A DNA stretch of 64,000 bases from Brienomyrus brachyistius (taxonomy: Eukaryota; Chordata; Actinopteri; Osteoglossiformes; Mormyridae). The notes under the pieces were generated by a model. That model worked only from the letters and a program-made list of their open reading frames with translations, was not told where the DNA came from and ran no database searches. Both the position numbers and the translations under genes were made by a program. The stretch lies in NCBI RefSeq assembly GCF_023856365.1, contig NC_064554.1:7555001-7619000 (forward strand), read 5' to 3'. Shown piece by piece: positions 31,401 through 41,859 of this stretch (position 1 is the first letter of the stretch; each line of letters begins with the position of its first letter).

Positions 31401-34400
31401 GAATATTACTCACTGCTGTACCACTTTCAGGTCTTAACATGCATTAAACGTGCAAAAATATGCCAAGAATTCAATAAATAAAGAAAAACAATAAATAAAA
31501 CAGAGTGAACGAGCAGGTGAGGGATCGAGTGAACCAGCAGCCGCTCCTCCGGTTTAAAGAATAGCCAGTGCTAAAGGCTGGCAGCCCTTTGTCTGATAAG
31601 CCTCGACAGGTGTGGGGAGCACTGGTGGGGGCGCTCGTGTCGGGGGCGGGGGGTGTTAACACGCACGCCAGAAACGAGCGGATCAAAGGGAGTTGAGAGT
31701 CGGCCTCATGCCAATCTTTGTTTGTCTGGTGTTCCAGCTCAGGTGAGGTGGCAGCTGACACACGAGACCAGCCCCCCCTGCCCCCACATATCGGGACGTG
31801 CCGATGTTACCCCCCCCCCCCCCTTTTGCTTGCAGGTTTTCCTTTCCTGCTAACCGGCCTGATGTGGATGCCATTGATCGTCTCCCCGGCACCCTATCAT
31901 CCGTGTCCCCCGCGATAAGTACAATACATTCGTCCCACCAAAAATCAAACTCTCTCCTAGGCCACCACTGCCTGGAGGGAACTTAAAGCCGCGGGACGCT
32001 GCGTCGATGCAGCGGCAGATGTGCCGCAGTCTGCCCGACCTGACGTCTCTGTTTGCTTAGCGGAGGGCAGTGGTCGCGCCTCTGCAGAAGAGCCCAGACA
32101 GCCGTGTTTGCTTTGAGCCGCGCTGAAAGGGAGGCTAATCGGCGCAGGGCAGGTGGCGACCGCGATCCTGGGTGTTGATGGAGGGGCCGAGCACACATTG
32201 CTAACTCCCAGTCCTGTGCCCCCGCACGGTGCTGCCCCCCGTACACACATTATCTCTCTTTAATGGAACAATGGGGTGTGTTTTCCAGCTGGGTTAAACC
32301 TCCTGGTGAGTAAATTTTCAAAATGCTCTGGCTGATTAGCATACAGCTGCCGTGGTTAACTAGAGAGGGCTCCCCAGGGATAAGGGGAAGCGAGGTGGGG
32401 GGATGGAGGGACATGGGTACGTGCTTTTGTTTCTCTTCTTGTGTCCCTCTGAAGTCCCTGCAGTAAAGCCCCGGTCCCAGGGGCCAGGGGACCCGGAGTT
32501 ATTTAAGGAATACGCAGACTTCAGGAATGCGCTCCGCGGACTGTAGGAAAACGTGTATGTGTGAATTTATGGGACAGCTTGTCCAAGCCCCCCCCCCCCC
32601 CCCCCAGTTTCCAATCCACTACATTAAATCCTCAACCTCATAAGTGCAATATTATGTTTAATACCCAAACATTTTACTGGTCTAACTGCAGTCTATTAAT
32701 GGCATGTCAAGCCAGCTGTGTGTATCTCTGTTACCCTGGCTTGTTTTCGGATGAGAGTAACGGATGAAAGCTGAAAATGAAAGAGATGCCAGTCGTTGCG
32801 GCGATGCCATAGCGAGGTGAGGGCTGGGGGGTGCAGACTGGCTGCCGGCCAGCCCCATCTCTGTAGGAAGTCAGGGCAAAGCCTGCGAGCTGCCCCTCCC
32901 CACCTTCTCCTCACTCACACCCTCAACTTCCCGTCTCCCAGCCAGGAACTGCAGCCGCTCTCTTCATTCACTGACTTCCCTTGAAGTCTTTCATGGGATT
33001 TCTTTTTCGTCAAAGTCATGTGACATCGTGCCGACCTCCCTACGCACCCCGCTCCTGGAATTGGGAAACGCCTTTCCTGCGACCGTGGTCTCCCCATCAG
33101 CCCGGGTGCGACATCTGTCTGCTCCGAGTTCGTCTGAATTCTTTATCTTACATCCTGGACTCGTCTGACTGGCTAAATCGAGCCAATGACCTCCCAGAGT
33201 GTGACGACTATGCTAATTGTGAGCGCTAATTAGCCACACGCCATCGAAGGGCAGCACCTCAACACTGACCCAGACACAACAGGCTGCAGGCTGAGGGTTT
33301 GCTCACGGATACAGCCAGCGTCAGCTGCAGACATTCATTGTTCACACCCCCTCACGCTGCGGGAAGCACATTGTTCCAGAGGGGAAGCATAAAAGAACAG
33401 GAGGAGCTATAAAAGAACAATCCAGATTTACAAAAATAATTAATAAAATGCTTTTATTATTTATTACAATTAATAAATTGCAGTTTGGAGACATGGATCC
33501 TCGATCAAGCACGGGGCCCACAGCAAAAACATCCTTCCGAGGTTCCTGCCATGTGTTCCATCATGTTTCTTTGAAACGCTGCACGTCCCTGTTAAGTGTC
33601 ACCAAACTTGCCTGTAATAGTAAGCATTGCTAACCGCTAAGTTTGCAACTGAGTTTGCATTTGTTAGTTCTGCGACAGGACAAAAGGGGCGTATTCATGC
33701 TGTCGTTGTAACTATTTCCTTGACAAAGCCGGTGGTTAACTTGGAACTCGGATACTACGACTTAGTAGTTACTACTCATGTACAAATCATGAACAATTAT
33801 AGTAAAAGCATGAAATATATGAATCATTATGATTGATTAATGATTAATGAACATGGAGCCAATATGTAACTAACCCTTAATTTCTAGTTAATTAATGCAT
33901 TACGTAAGTGTACTAATACATTATTTGTGCCACCTCAAGTAAGGTGTTACCTGTTGGTCTGTACCAGAATGTCACTGTGTTACATTTACAGCATTTAGCA
34001 GACACTCTTATCCAGAGCAACTTCCATTTTTCAGAATTCAGGGATAGTCCCCCTGCAGCAATTTGGGGTTAAGGGTCTTGGTTATGGACCCAATGGTGGT
34101 AGTGCTAGAGGTGGGACTCAAACCACGATCTCTTGGTCTAGGGGCAAGCATCCTAACCACTATACCACCAACACCCATGTATGCGTTATGTTACCAGGTG
34201 GTCTGTACCAGATGAGCTGTGATACCAATGAAGCTTAATTAACGCAGAGAGAATATCAGGTGTCTAAAAGGGGGCTTCTGCATGCTGGCATACGCCATGC
34301 CTCTTTCCGTCTGTAAACACAGTGCAAGGTTGGCATCGTCCCTGAGCAGGAACTGCCCACAGTGTGCCAACGGCACCAGCCCAGGCCGGGCCCTCTACGA

Positions 34401-36627
34401 GACTCAGAAACCAGCAAGGAGGAGGCCTTTGTGCTCCCCGCTGTGCTTGGATTTCCTGACCGCGGTGCCACATCAAACATGGGGCAGCTGAGGCTCCATC
34501 TGCATAGTTCGCTTCGGCCCCCGGTTTGGTTTACAGGCGGTGAAACACTGTAGGAGAGCAAAGGTCGCGTCCTGAAAGCAAACTTTAACGCTCATGTGTG
34601 CATATAACCGTAAGTCAGGGCGCCACATTCTTTTCTGTTGAACACCAACTGCCCACTTCTTTGTGGGTAAATGCATCTCTATATTCAGAAAGCAAAGAGA
34701 TTTGCATGATGGGAATCGAATGTCCTTTGTTTGTTGCCGCATGGCCACCTGGCACCCCCCCCCCGCCCAGCCCTCAATCTCCCAGTTGTACCCTAGGCAA
34801 TTGTGTCTTTCTTATTTGCTTTGTTCCCTAGCCAGCTGCCGCACCCCCCCCCCCCATGCATCCATTAACTCCCCTCAAGTCCCTCACACACTAGAGTAAG
34901 TAAATTCAACGCACATGTACACTGCTACTTGGGACGCCTATTCAGGTAACTGCCAACAGGGGGTATGAGTCTGGGTCAGACCCCGGCTAAGCGATCACAC
35001 TAACTGACCCATACCAGGCTGGCTGACATCACTCTAGGTGGGATGGATTGCGTAAAGCAGCCAGCTGAGGCTCAGGTGCGAAGGCGGTTGTGCTCCATGC
35101 TGGTGGGCTCGCATTACAGGCTGCAGCGTGACTGACTAGCTAATAAAATGTTTTAAATCTGCATTTGTGCACTGTGTGTCAGTGCCACAAGTGCAGCTGT
35201 TAGATTGGATTACATTTATATTATATTACACAGAGCACATATTATTTCTGGGGGGGGGGCTTTTTCACCTATGAGCTACACGGGCATGGGGATGCTGACG
35301 CCCCCCAGCCAGCCGAATACCCCTGTCCGGAAGCATCCGCGAGCCGCTCCGCTTGGAGCTCAGCATGCGCAGCAGATGCTCTGCTTTGTGGGACACATCC
35401 GGCGGGCGAAGCCCCCCATTCCTGCTGTCGCCCGGGTCCTAGACCGACACACAGCTGGGGCCCCCTGCTTCTCCACAAACAAAACAGAAGGCGGCATGGA
35501 CTCCCACGTTCCCAAAGAGGGGGGGCGGGGGGGGGTGACACTAGGAGCGAGGACAGCTTTTCTTTGCCCCTCAAATAGGGGGCTTTTGTTTCACTCGGCA
35601 AGGGGATGGAATGAACCCGACGCTGCAGAGCAAACCCAGTATTCCTATGAGCCCCCCCCAGAATAAAAAGGAGACTGGGGGCGAAGGGAGGGGTGGGGGT
35701 AGTGTGAGGTCCCCTGGGAACTGGTCCCTATGTTCTCAAGGGATGCTGTTTGAGGTAGCAGAGGGTCTGATTTTGTGTGTTGGGGGGGGGGGGGGGGGGG
35801 GGGGGGGGATTCTGTCACACAGTCTTTTCAGTGCAATGAGAAAAAAAAGATTTAATATGCCTACCTATGGTATTTTTTTACGATACCATATGGAAGCCCC
35901 ATGCGTAAGTTATTTCAGAGAATCAAACGACAATAGACAATTTTCTTTCCCCTCTCCGTATTTTATAATAAATATCCAAATGAATAAACCCGAACAACGA
36001 AACCAAAATACAAATATGTAGCTCAGCACTTTTTAATATTAAAATTGCTTCCCTAAATTTGTCAGACATATAGCTAGGTTACTTGTTTATTACTACACAG
36101 TGACTTATCTTGCTTTCTTGTAATAGTCATGGGTACTGTAGTTTGCCGTATGCGACTTCAGTCTCGAATACAATGCTTTCGATATAGAATCCAGCTTCCT
36201 CTCTCCTTACCTGTTGCATGTTTCTGGAAATCCAGGTGTCAAGCAGGAGATCCAGTCTACTCTGATGAAACTTCTTAGTGGTCTTGACTGCTATGAAGAT
36301 ATCATTCGGGGTTATGTGCTCCGCTGGGGGCGTCTCGGTTACCGGGTTCATCTGCGGTTCGGGTTTCTCCACTTCTCTCCTTTCCCGAGTTAACTTGGAA
36401 AAATAGGCAGAGAAACCATTCCTACGTCCCGACCGAGGACTGTCCTGCGACTGTGTCTGCACCGAGCTCTCCAAACTCTGCAGCGATCGCATTCCCAGAT
36501 CTCTTTCGCTTTGCATCCCATCCGTCCTGATGCCTCGATGCCCTACGGCGACTAACAGCAATAACAGACAGGTTGCAGTAGTTCCCACGATGGGAATGAC
36601 GAATTTCTTCCCGGAATTTTTGAGCAT
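28387..36627 (-). CDS. LFNG: Lunatic fringe, O-fucosylpeptide beta-1,3-GlcNAc-transferase (8 exons)
   Basis: Minus-strand exons are 36627-36211, 31105-31057, 30618-30516, 30315-30162, 30063-29978, 29010-28845, 28758-28673 and 28453-28387, giving 375 residues; human LFNG is 379. The enzyme adds GlcNAc to O-fucose on Notch EGF repeats in the Golgi. Visible features: a type II signal anchor about residues 9-28 ([20 protein letters not shown]), a stem with a proprotein-convertase site RERR at 81-84, [20 protein letters not shown] at about 110-129, sequon NCS at 163, the metal-binding DDD at 196-198 (HVDDDNYV), [21 protein letters not shown], and the C-terminal [15 protein letters not shown] rather than MFNG/RFNG is supported by [12 protein letters not shown], the [10 protein letters not shown] region and the TTYH3 neighbour. 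The start is the ATG in context GTGAAAATGC; the in-frame upstream TTG is not a plausible start. Confidence 0.98.
28673..28758 (-). CDS. LFNG: LFNG exon 7
   Basis: Between ttctcaag and gtaagaga on the minus strand. Encodes [19 protein letters not shown], then DFSVEEDPS and two bases of an Arg codon. Confidence 0.97.
28845..29010 (-). CDS. LFNG: LFNG exon 6
   Basis: Acceptor tttcttag, donor gtaaggac. Encodes [20 protein letters not shown], then YIVESVL and [20 protein letters not shown]. Contains the conserved DD of the catalytic region. Confidence 0.97.
29228..29847. mobile_element. Long-palindrome element in LFNG intron 5, disrupted by a MITE
   Basis: The left arm (from about 29,228: 'gtaacgccttcata', 'ccttcataaggcattta', 'cataagcagcatgggtctt') is the inverted copy of the right arm ('catgctgcttatgaatg', 'gcattatgaaggtgc', closing near 29,845 with 'agtgttacc'). 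The interior is a series of GAATGCATTATAA-type repeats. The hAT MITE 29,345-29,522 sits inside. Boundaries approximate; superfamily not assigned. Confidence 0.7.
29345..29522. mobile_element. hAT-type MITE with 30-bp perfect terminal inverted repeats
   Basis: The first 30 bp (starting CAGGGGTGGGCGATCTTATC) and the last 30 bp are exact reverse complements. Flanks TTTTAAAG (29,337-29,344) and TCTTAAAG (29,523-29,530) match at 7 of 8, a hAT-type duplication. Body shared with the element at 24,988-25,180. The perfect ends suggest a relatively recent insertion. Confidence 0.92.
29978..30063 (-). CDS. LFNG: LFNG exon 5
   Basis: Acceptor aaattacag, donor gtgagtca. Encodes [20 protein letters not shown], then ALKMSPWA and two bases of Ser. 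The [11 protein letters not shown] motif is invariant in fringes. Confidence 0.97.
30162..30315 (-). CDS. LFNG: LFNG exon 4 with DDD motif
   Basis: Acceptor atcattcag, donor gtaggtgg. Encodes [20 protein letters not shown], then [19 protein letters not shown] and [11 protein letters not shown]. The DDD chelates the divalent metal and UDP-sugar in this family. Confidence 0.98.
30516..30618 (-). CDS. LFNG: LFNG exon 3
   Basis: Acceptor ccaacacag, donor gtatgttg. Encodes [20 protein letters not shown], then [13 protein letters not shown]. Holds the NCS glycosylation sequon and the SRQALSCKM block. Confidence 0.97.
30692..30719. repeat. Short perfect inverted repeat
   Basis: GTGTCTATTGG and CCAATAGACAC, an 11-bp perfect stem with a 6-bp loop, in LFNG intron 2. 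A second perfect inverted repeat, GAACCAAAC-CT-GTTTGGTTC, lies 130 bp further on at 30,853-30,872. Probably remnants of a palindromic repeat. Confidence 0.8.
31057..31105 (-). CDS. LFNG: LFNG exon 2 (49 bp)
   Basis: Acceptor gtcctgcag, donor gtgagata. Encodes [16 protein letters not shown] plus one base of Gly. Very short but the IFTDGEDE motif is diagnostic. Confidence 0.97.
32588..32606. repeat. Poly(C) run, 19 bp
   Basis: Uninterrupted homopolymer in LFNG intron 1. Confidence 0.95.
33730..33955 (-). mobile_element. GGTAACA-family MITE relic
   Basis: The minus strand starts GGTAACACCTTACTTGAGGT then GGCACAAATAATGTATTAGT, matching the left end and body of the element at 23,950 (GGTAACACTTTTCACTAGAG then GGGGCAAAAATAATGTACTA). 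It lies in LFNG intron 1; the far end is poorly defined. Confidence 0.6.
33978..34178 (-). mobile_element. tRNA-derived SINE
   Basis: The minus strand carries a box A-like TGGTATAGTGGTTAGGATG and box B-like GTGGTTTGAGTCCCAC about 40 nt later. Its 3' part GCAGACACTCTTATCCAG (plus strand) is the widespread fish motif GCAGACGCTTTTATCC. It sits in LFNG intron 1 and is flanked by a diverged 35-bp direct repeat (33,946-33,980 and 34,190-34,224). Confidence 0.8.
35782..35808. repeat. Poly(G) run, 27 bp
   Basis: Longest homopolymer in the window, about 400 bp from LFNG exon 1, inside intron 1. Confidence 0.95.
36211..36627 (-). CDS. LFNG: LFNG exon 1 with start codon
   Basis: 139 codons from ATG at 36,627 to donor CAG|gtaaggag at 36,211. 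Holds the cytosolic tail, signal anchor, stem with RERR convertase site, and [27 protein letters not shown] at the start of the catalytic domain. The same exon boundary after the WISR segment is found in mammalian LFNG. Confidence 0.97.
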
Positions 36628-36652
36628 TTTCACACTTTTTATCAAAAAGCAT
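36422..36652 (-). other. Overlapping upstream reading frame at LFNG start
   Basis: An ATG at 36,652, 25 nt upstream of the LFNG start and in a different frame, opens 76 codons that overlap LFNG exon 1. Its context (TTTATGC) is weaker at -3 than that of the LFNG start (AAAATGC). The frame itself shows no protein signature, so any role would be translational control if the transcript includes it. Confidence 0.4.
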
Positions 36653-36990
36653 AAATGAACGACGAGAATATATGAAACGGCAGCATATATATATGTATAT
36701 ATATTTTTTTTTCCTTTACAGATTTATAGCCTATTTCGAAGCTATACTGATGGCTATTCTACCTGAAACGGCTGCCTAACTACACTATGTAGTATATACA
36801 GATGGAGAACGATGTCTATAAACTTCCCAGCAGCGAAGCCACGCCAGCTGGGCGGAGCTATAAGGATATATATCTGAAAGTTACGCGAACTGCCCGTGGG
36901 TGGGCGTGGTCTTTGTGGGTAACTACGCCCACAAGGGCGTATCATTAGTCATAGTGGTCGTCATTGTTGTTTCAATGCACGTGTTTTTTT
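36628..36990 (-). promoter_or_regulatory. LFNG: LFNG 5' UTR and proximal promoter (inferred)
   Basis: Directly upstream of the LFNG start. Minus-strand CTATAAAT (36,723-36,730) and ATATATAT (about 36,868-36,875) are possible TATA elements. There is a GC box GCTCCGCCC near 36,856, CCACGCCC near 36,905, E-box CAGCTG at 36,845-36,850, N-box CACAAG at 36,930-36,935 inside the perfect inverted repeat TACGCCC-ACAA-GGGCGTA (36,924-36,941), and E-box CACGTG at 36,978-36,983. E- and N-boxes are the known binding sites of Hes/Her clock repressors on Lfng. The start site itself is not determined. Confidence 0.45.
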
Positions 36991-37075
36991 TTATTATATA
37001 TATACATACATATATATAATAAACAGTCAATTGTAACGGTTGTTGCTGTTATCACGGACTTTTATCATCGGCGAC

Positions 37076-37300
37076 AATAATAATAATAATAATAATAAAA
37101 ACAAATAATCATCCATCCATTTATTTTCCAAACCGCTTATCCTACTGGGTCGCGGGGGGTCCGGAGCCTCTCCCGGAAGCAATGGGCACGAGGCAGGGAA
37201 CAACCCAGGACAGGGGGCCAGCCCATCGCAGGGCACACTCACACACCATTCACTCACACAGGCTCATTTAGTAACTCCAATTAGCCTCGGCATGTTTTTG

Positions 37301-37340
<40 letters not shown>
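37076..37340 (-). mobile_element. tRNA-SINE 3' fragment inserted in an (AAT)n tract
   Basis: 37,109-37,301 is the reverse complement of the SINE 3' half: tail CATCCATCCAT, then 'aaccgcttatcctactggg', 'gcccatcgcagggcaca', ending at 'catgtttttgga'. (AAT)n runs flank it on both sides (37,076-37,097 and 37,302-37,339), so the insertion split or seeded a microsatellite. 5'-truncated. Confidence 0.8.
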
Positions 37341-37342
<2 letters not shown>

Positions 37343-40330
37343 GGCACCACCCCAGTATCGTTAATTATTATTGCCGGATTTTCCAGGACATGTGTTACAG
37401 GTTGTCAGAAAACCTAGCTGGCTGTCATCTACTTCTAAATGGCATTAAGTATTTGTTGATGCAATATCTCGGGCTTGTTACCCAACAGTTCCAAACAGGT
37501 GGTGAAGATGGTATCCGATAAGAGATGTGACTTTGCTCCAGGAAAACAGTGAAGCAGGTGGACGAGCAGATAGCGCAGCTAAAATATTCAGACTGCAAGC
37601 GACAGTTGGGTAACAACGAACGAACGTCTGCCGGGTGTCCCGCAGATTTACGAGCGGCGCAAGTGTCAGGCCGTTGTTTGTTTTTCGCTTTCCCTTTTTT
37701 TAAGAGCAGGTGTTCTCTTTGAGAATTCTCGAAAAAGACCGAGCGGTTTGCACTAACTGATTTCCTGCTTTTCATTTTATTATTTATGCACTGTATTCGT
37801 GTTACACTCGATACCTGTGCACATTAAATTAAATATCTTTATTTAATACTCACATTCCTCAATCGAAAGCAGAATTCATAATGTCATAAGTGGTTTTAAA
37901 TTGACATTTTCTAACGGTACAGCTCCCTCATAACACTGGCTCCATCTTTACTGCATGTCATCCCTGCCCTGACCTATGATCAATATGCCACGAATAAGCC
38001 TGTTACGCTTACATTTATTTTATATACTTCTTTACCGCTCCAAACGCTGAATTGTCCTTGTGTGTTTGTCAGCGACAGAAGCATTAAAAAAAAAAAAAAC
38101 CCAGCCTTAACCCCCCCACCCCTCCAGGGGCCTTTGTTATTGAAATTCCAGCTCCTCCACAGAGAAGACGCACCAATATGGAGGGGGGGGGGGGGGGCAT
38201 GACCCTGACCGCCTATGCCAGCATTCCTCTTGGCCTGCAGACAGCCACACAGCTGGTAGCCACCAGGCCCCCAACCCCCCCCCCCCCCCACACACACATA
38301 TGCACACGCAGTCCAGTGCAGTCAATGAATCCATCAAAGCCCGATCAGCAGTTGCAAGGTCACTGTTAACATAAGAAGTGTATTCCCACTTCTTACCATC
38401 TGTATGTTCACGTTTCGGAATGCTGGTATGTTTCCTTCCTGTCAGAGTCGACATTTATCAGCATATTACACATTATAGGAAGATTAATCAATAAAAGGTA
38501 TTTTGTTTTGTTTTTGGACCGTTAGCGGAATTAACCTCCTGGCCATAGGACTCTTTTTTTGAGGGGCTTCCCACAGGGCACCTCAAACCTCCTGGAACTG
38601 TTTCCCCTCACAGCTTAAACACCACTAGCTGCCACACAAATGAGCACGTGAGACGCGCGTACCTACTGTGGTTCTCCACCTCTCCCATCGCCTTCGCCTG
38701 ACTCACCCAGCTCACAAGAGGAATGCCACAATCCCACATATGTTATAATTTTAATTCCCCGCTGGGTTCTTAGTGACCACTGAATGGCGTAATGAAGTGG
38801 GTTTAGCCCACAAGATTCTAGACGCACATTCCTAATACATCCCAGCAACACTTTACTTCTTCCAGACGTCGTCAACATTTCTGGCAATCTGACCGCTTTT
38901 CTTTGCCCCAGAGACAGCATAATTTGTGACGAAGCTGCTTTTTAACGGCCCAGCTGAATGTCTGATGCCTCAGGTGTCGCGTTCAGTTCCGTCACTTCTG
39001 CCATCCAGTAGGGAAACTGCGAGGCCACTGGCCCTACCTTTGCAAATACCTGCATTGCTCGAGCACAGAGGCATTCCTGCAAGTTGTTTTTTCGTGTTTT
39101 AATTGTCAAGCATTACAATCACATGATCCAGGCTGTAATATGACTGTCAAAGATATATTTATCAAGAATTATATTCTTAAATCTAACTTTAGAGTGAATT
39201 ACCTACAGGTTCTGCGCACTGAATAATAATAGGTCATAGGTAAATTTTATACAGGATATACATTATGGTAACTTTTCATTATTTTTGATAACTGTTGTTT
39301 TTTTTTTGTTTTCCTGTAAAATATTGGGTTGCAGTTAATTCTTTATGAGATGCAGTGCTCACTGCTTTGATTTACATCGGACATAAAAGAATCCGAACTT
39401 GACTTCACACACGTACAAATACAATCATGTCAATCACAACCCAAAACGCACATCAGCAGAACGACAACCCTGTCATTTACAATGGAGCTGCTTTGGGCTC
39501 GTCTGTGTTGTATAATTTAGCAATTCAGCATCTGACATGCAATCACTTGCAAGTTTTTCGGCTTTCAGCAAGCTTTTGGTAATGTCAACAATTAAATTTT
39601 GTTTGTTTATGAGCGGAATTAGTAAACACTTCGGAACACACCAGAAAAACTGTGCGCATTTGTATTGAGTCACTGTGCCAAATTTTTTTTTTTTACCAAT
39701 GCACAAGTGTTTTTTTTACTGTTGAATGCAACAGTGCTGTTCCAGAAAGGCTTTTGCGGTTGCCTTTCATTGAAGGTGCTGTGTGCTTCATGTTTATTCA
39801 GAGGATAACATAAATGCAGAGTCGGGAAGGAATCTGGTGATGTCTGGGCAACAAATGATCCACTTACCAGTTTATTACCATTATACTGCATGGTCAGAGA
39901 GGACCGTCTGTCCTCAAGGACAGCACCCATTTAACATTCTCTCTGTCTATACGTCTTTCTGTGATTTTTTCTACCCCGGTTCCTCAGCAGAGCTCTTTAT
40001 AGTCTCTTCAAAACCATGTTGGTGTGTTGTTTGAACAGAACATGAACCCAACATGAGGGTGCTAATCCCTCCACTCCCAGAGAAATCTTCCCAGCTCCTG
40101 AATACGATTACAGTCTCTGAGGACCTTCAAGGTCCCTGGGCTCCCGCTTCCAGTATGACCTCCAATCCTGTTGACACCCTGGGTCTGTTGACCCTATCCC
40201 TTCTTATGGACCAATTACCACAGAGACAAGCACATACCTCACTATCCTACACCCAGGATAGCATGTATCCATGCCTGTGTCTTTAGGATCAACATTCTCT
40301 TAATACATGTATATCTCATTCTTATTTTTT
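37341..40330. other. Non-coding upstream DNA, nothing recognised
   Basis: No host exon or identifiable transposon. Contains two poly(dG:dC) runs at 38,183-38,197 and 38,275-38,289 and poly(T) runs. Frames here are short or low-complexity. Confidence 0.6.
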
Positions 40331-40334
40331 TGCT

Positions 40335-41096
40335 CCATCAAAAAGAAAGCCCAGTCACATCTCCATTCTACTGAAAAAGGCTTGCTTCTCCACTGCTATC
40401 CTCACCACGGTCTATTGAGGGACCATCAAGAGCGCCCGCTACTGTTGCATCACCGTCTGGTTCCGGTACTGCAGCGTTACTGGCCGTATGACCCTGCACT
40501 GGATAATGAGGACAGCAGAGAGGATCATGGGGGCTCCTCTCCCACCCGTGACTGTACTGTACAGGAAACATGCCATTTACTGTACAAACAGCATGGTGAC
40601 AGACCCCTCTCACCTATCCCACGAACTTCTCACCCTCCTCCCATCTGGCAGAAGGTTCTGGAGCATCTGAACCCTCACTGCCAAATGCTGCAACAGCTTC
40701 TTCCCCCAGGTAAGCAGACTCCTCAATACCCTGCTGTCTTCTAAGGTCTGACTTGGACTCCACTTGTTACACCCCCCACCTCAAAGAATGCCACTACCTT
40801 CTTCAGACCCCCCACCCCAGCTACCCTCTGCTGATGCTAATACTTGTTGTATTTTTTAATAACTAAAGCATTTTCTTTAGTTGTACTACTCTGCACATTA
40901 ATGTCCCAGAAAGATTTTATTGACGGGACTGTGCACTGTAGATATGCACAAAATCAAGCATAGTTTCCTACTGCATTTGAGTCATATTGTATTTTTGTGT
41001 AGCCCTGTAGGGGCCCAGGGAGAATGGTATTGGACCTGCACTGTGTACTTGTACATGGCTGTGTTGACAATAAAACACCTCTTGAGTCTTGAATCA
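40335..41096 (+). pseudogene. L2/CR1-like LINE 3' end, decayed reverse transcriptase C terminus
   Basis: In shifting frames it reads CCITVWFRYCSVTGR, RTAERIMGAPLPPV, LYRKHAIYCTNSMVTDPSHL and SHELLTLLPSGRRFWSI, the standard C-terminal end of L2/CR1-type ORF2 proteins. The 3' end GACAATAAAACACCTCTTGA then GTCTTGAATC is the L2-style terminus. Frameshifts and lost 5' parts make it inactive. Confidence 0.8.
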
Positions 41097-41859
41097 TGGT
41101 GGTAGACTCTCTTGGTACTAGTTTTTGCAAGTCCAGCAGAGTAAAAACAGACCTTCCAGTACACCGGATTCTGTCAACTTTGACTTTACATACCACAGTC
41201 TCTTTTTCTACCTGCAGTACTACTTATACATTTGCTGCATGTGCTTACAATTACGGAAAATAGATGGTTAGGAGATTCACAGTGTGATGAAAACGCCATA
41301 AATCAAATATGTCTCAGGAGATGGGATGCAGTTACATGTTACTGAGCCAGAGACATTTATTTCAAAAACATACACAGCGCCTGTCCTCTGAATTCCCACA
41401 TCTGAAGAAATCGCACAAGACTTGTTCAATGATTTACCATATTAGCATTGTCCCTGATTACTGTATGATCATACGGTGTTAGGTAATTCAGTTCATGTTA
41501 TCAGGTTAGTCAGAGAGTCTGGCGTAAACTTTGAATAATATAATTATTGTTATAGGACGTTCAGTGATGAATTTGATAGCTAATTTGTGTAGCTTGAACT
41601 TCTGAGCCCTTTCAGATTCCTCCATTTTGCAGTTTAACACGTATACAAGACAAATTTGGTTGTTATTATTTTAATAAGATGTTATCAAACAACCCACCAT
41701 GGCTCTTTTACTTAGTTTGTTTCCGTTAGGTTAGACCAGGCTGTGATTGACAGGCATTAATAATCTCACCCACGGTAGGATTCAAAACCCCATTTTGAAC
41801 CTCTGTAACTATCCATAACCAAGTGTTGTTGCGGCTTTGCATTCCATCTTTTGTCATTT

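Noticed and set aside
35205..35666. 153-codon plus-strand frame in LFNG intron 1
   Set aside because: Gly/Pro-rich translation of G-rich sequence, antisense to LFNG, no homology recognised.
36628..36645. Upstream in-frame TTG extending LFNG by MIKSVK
   Set aside because: TTG is not a normal eukaryotic start; the ATG at 36,627 has adequate context and matches the MLKxxG start of LFNG orthologs.
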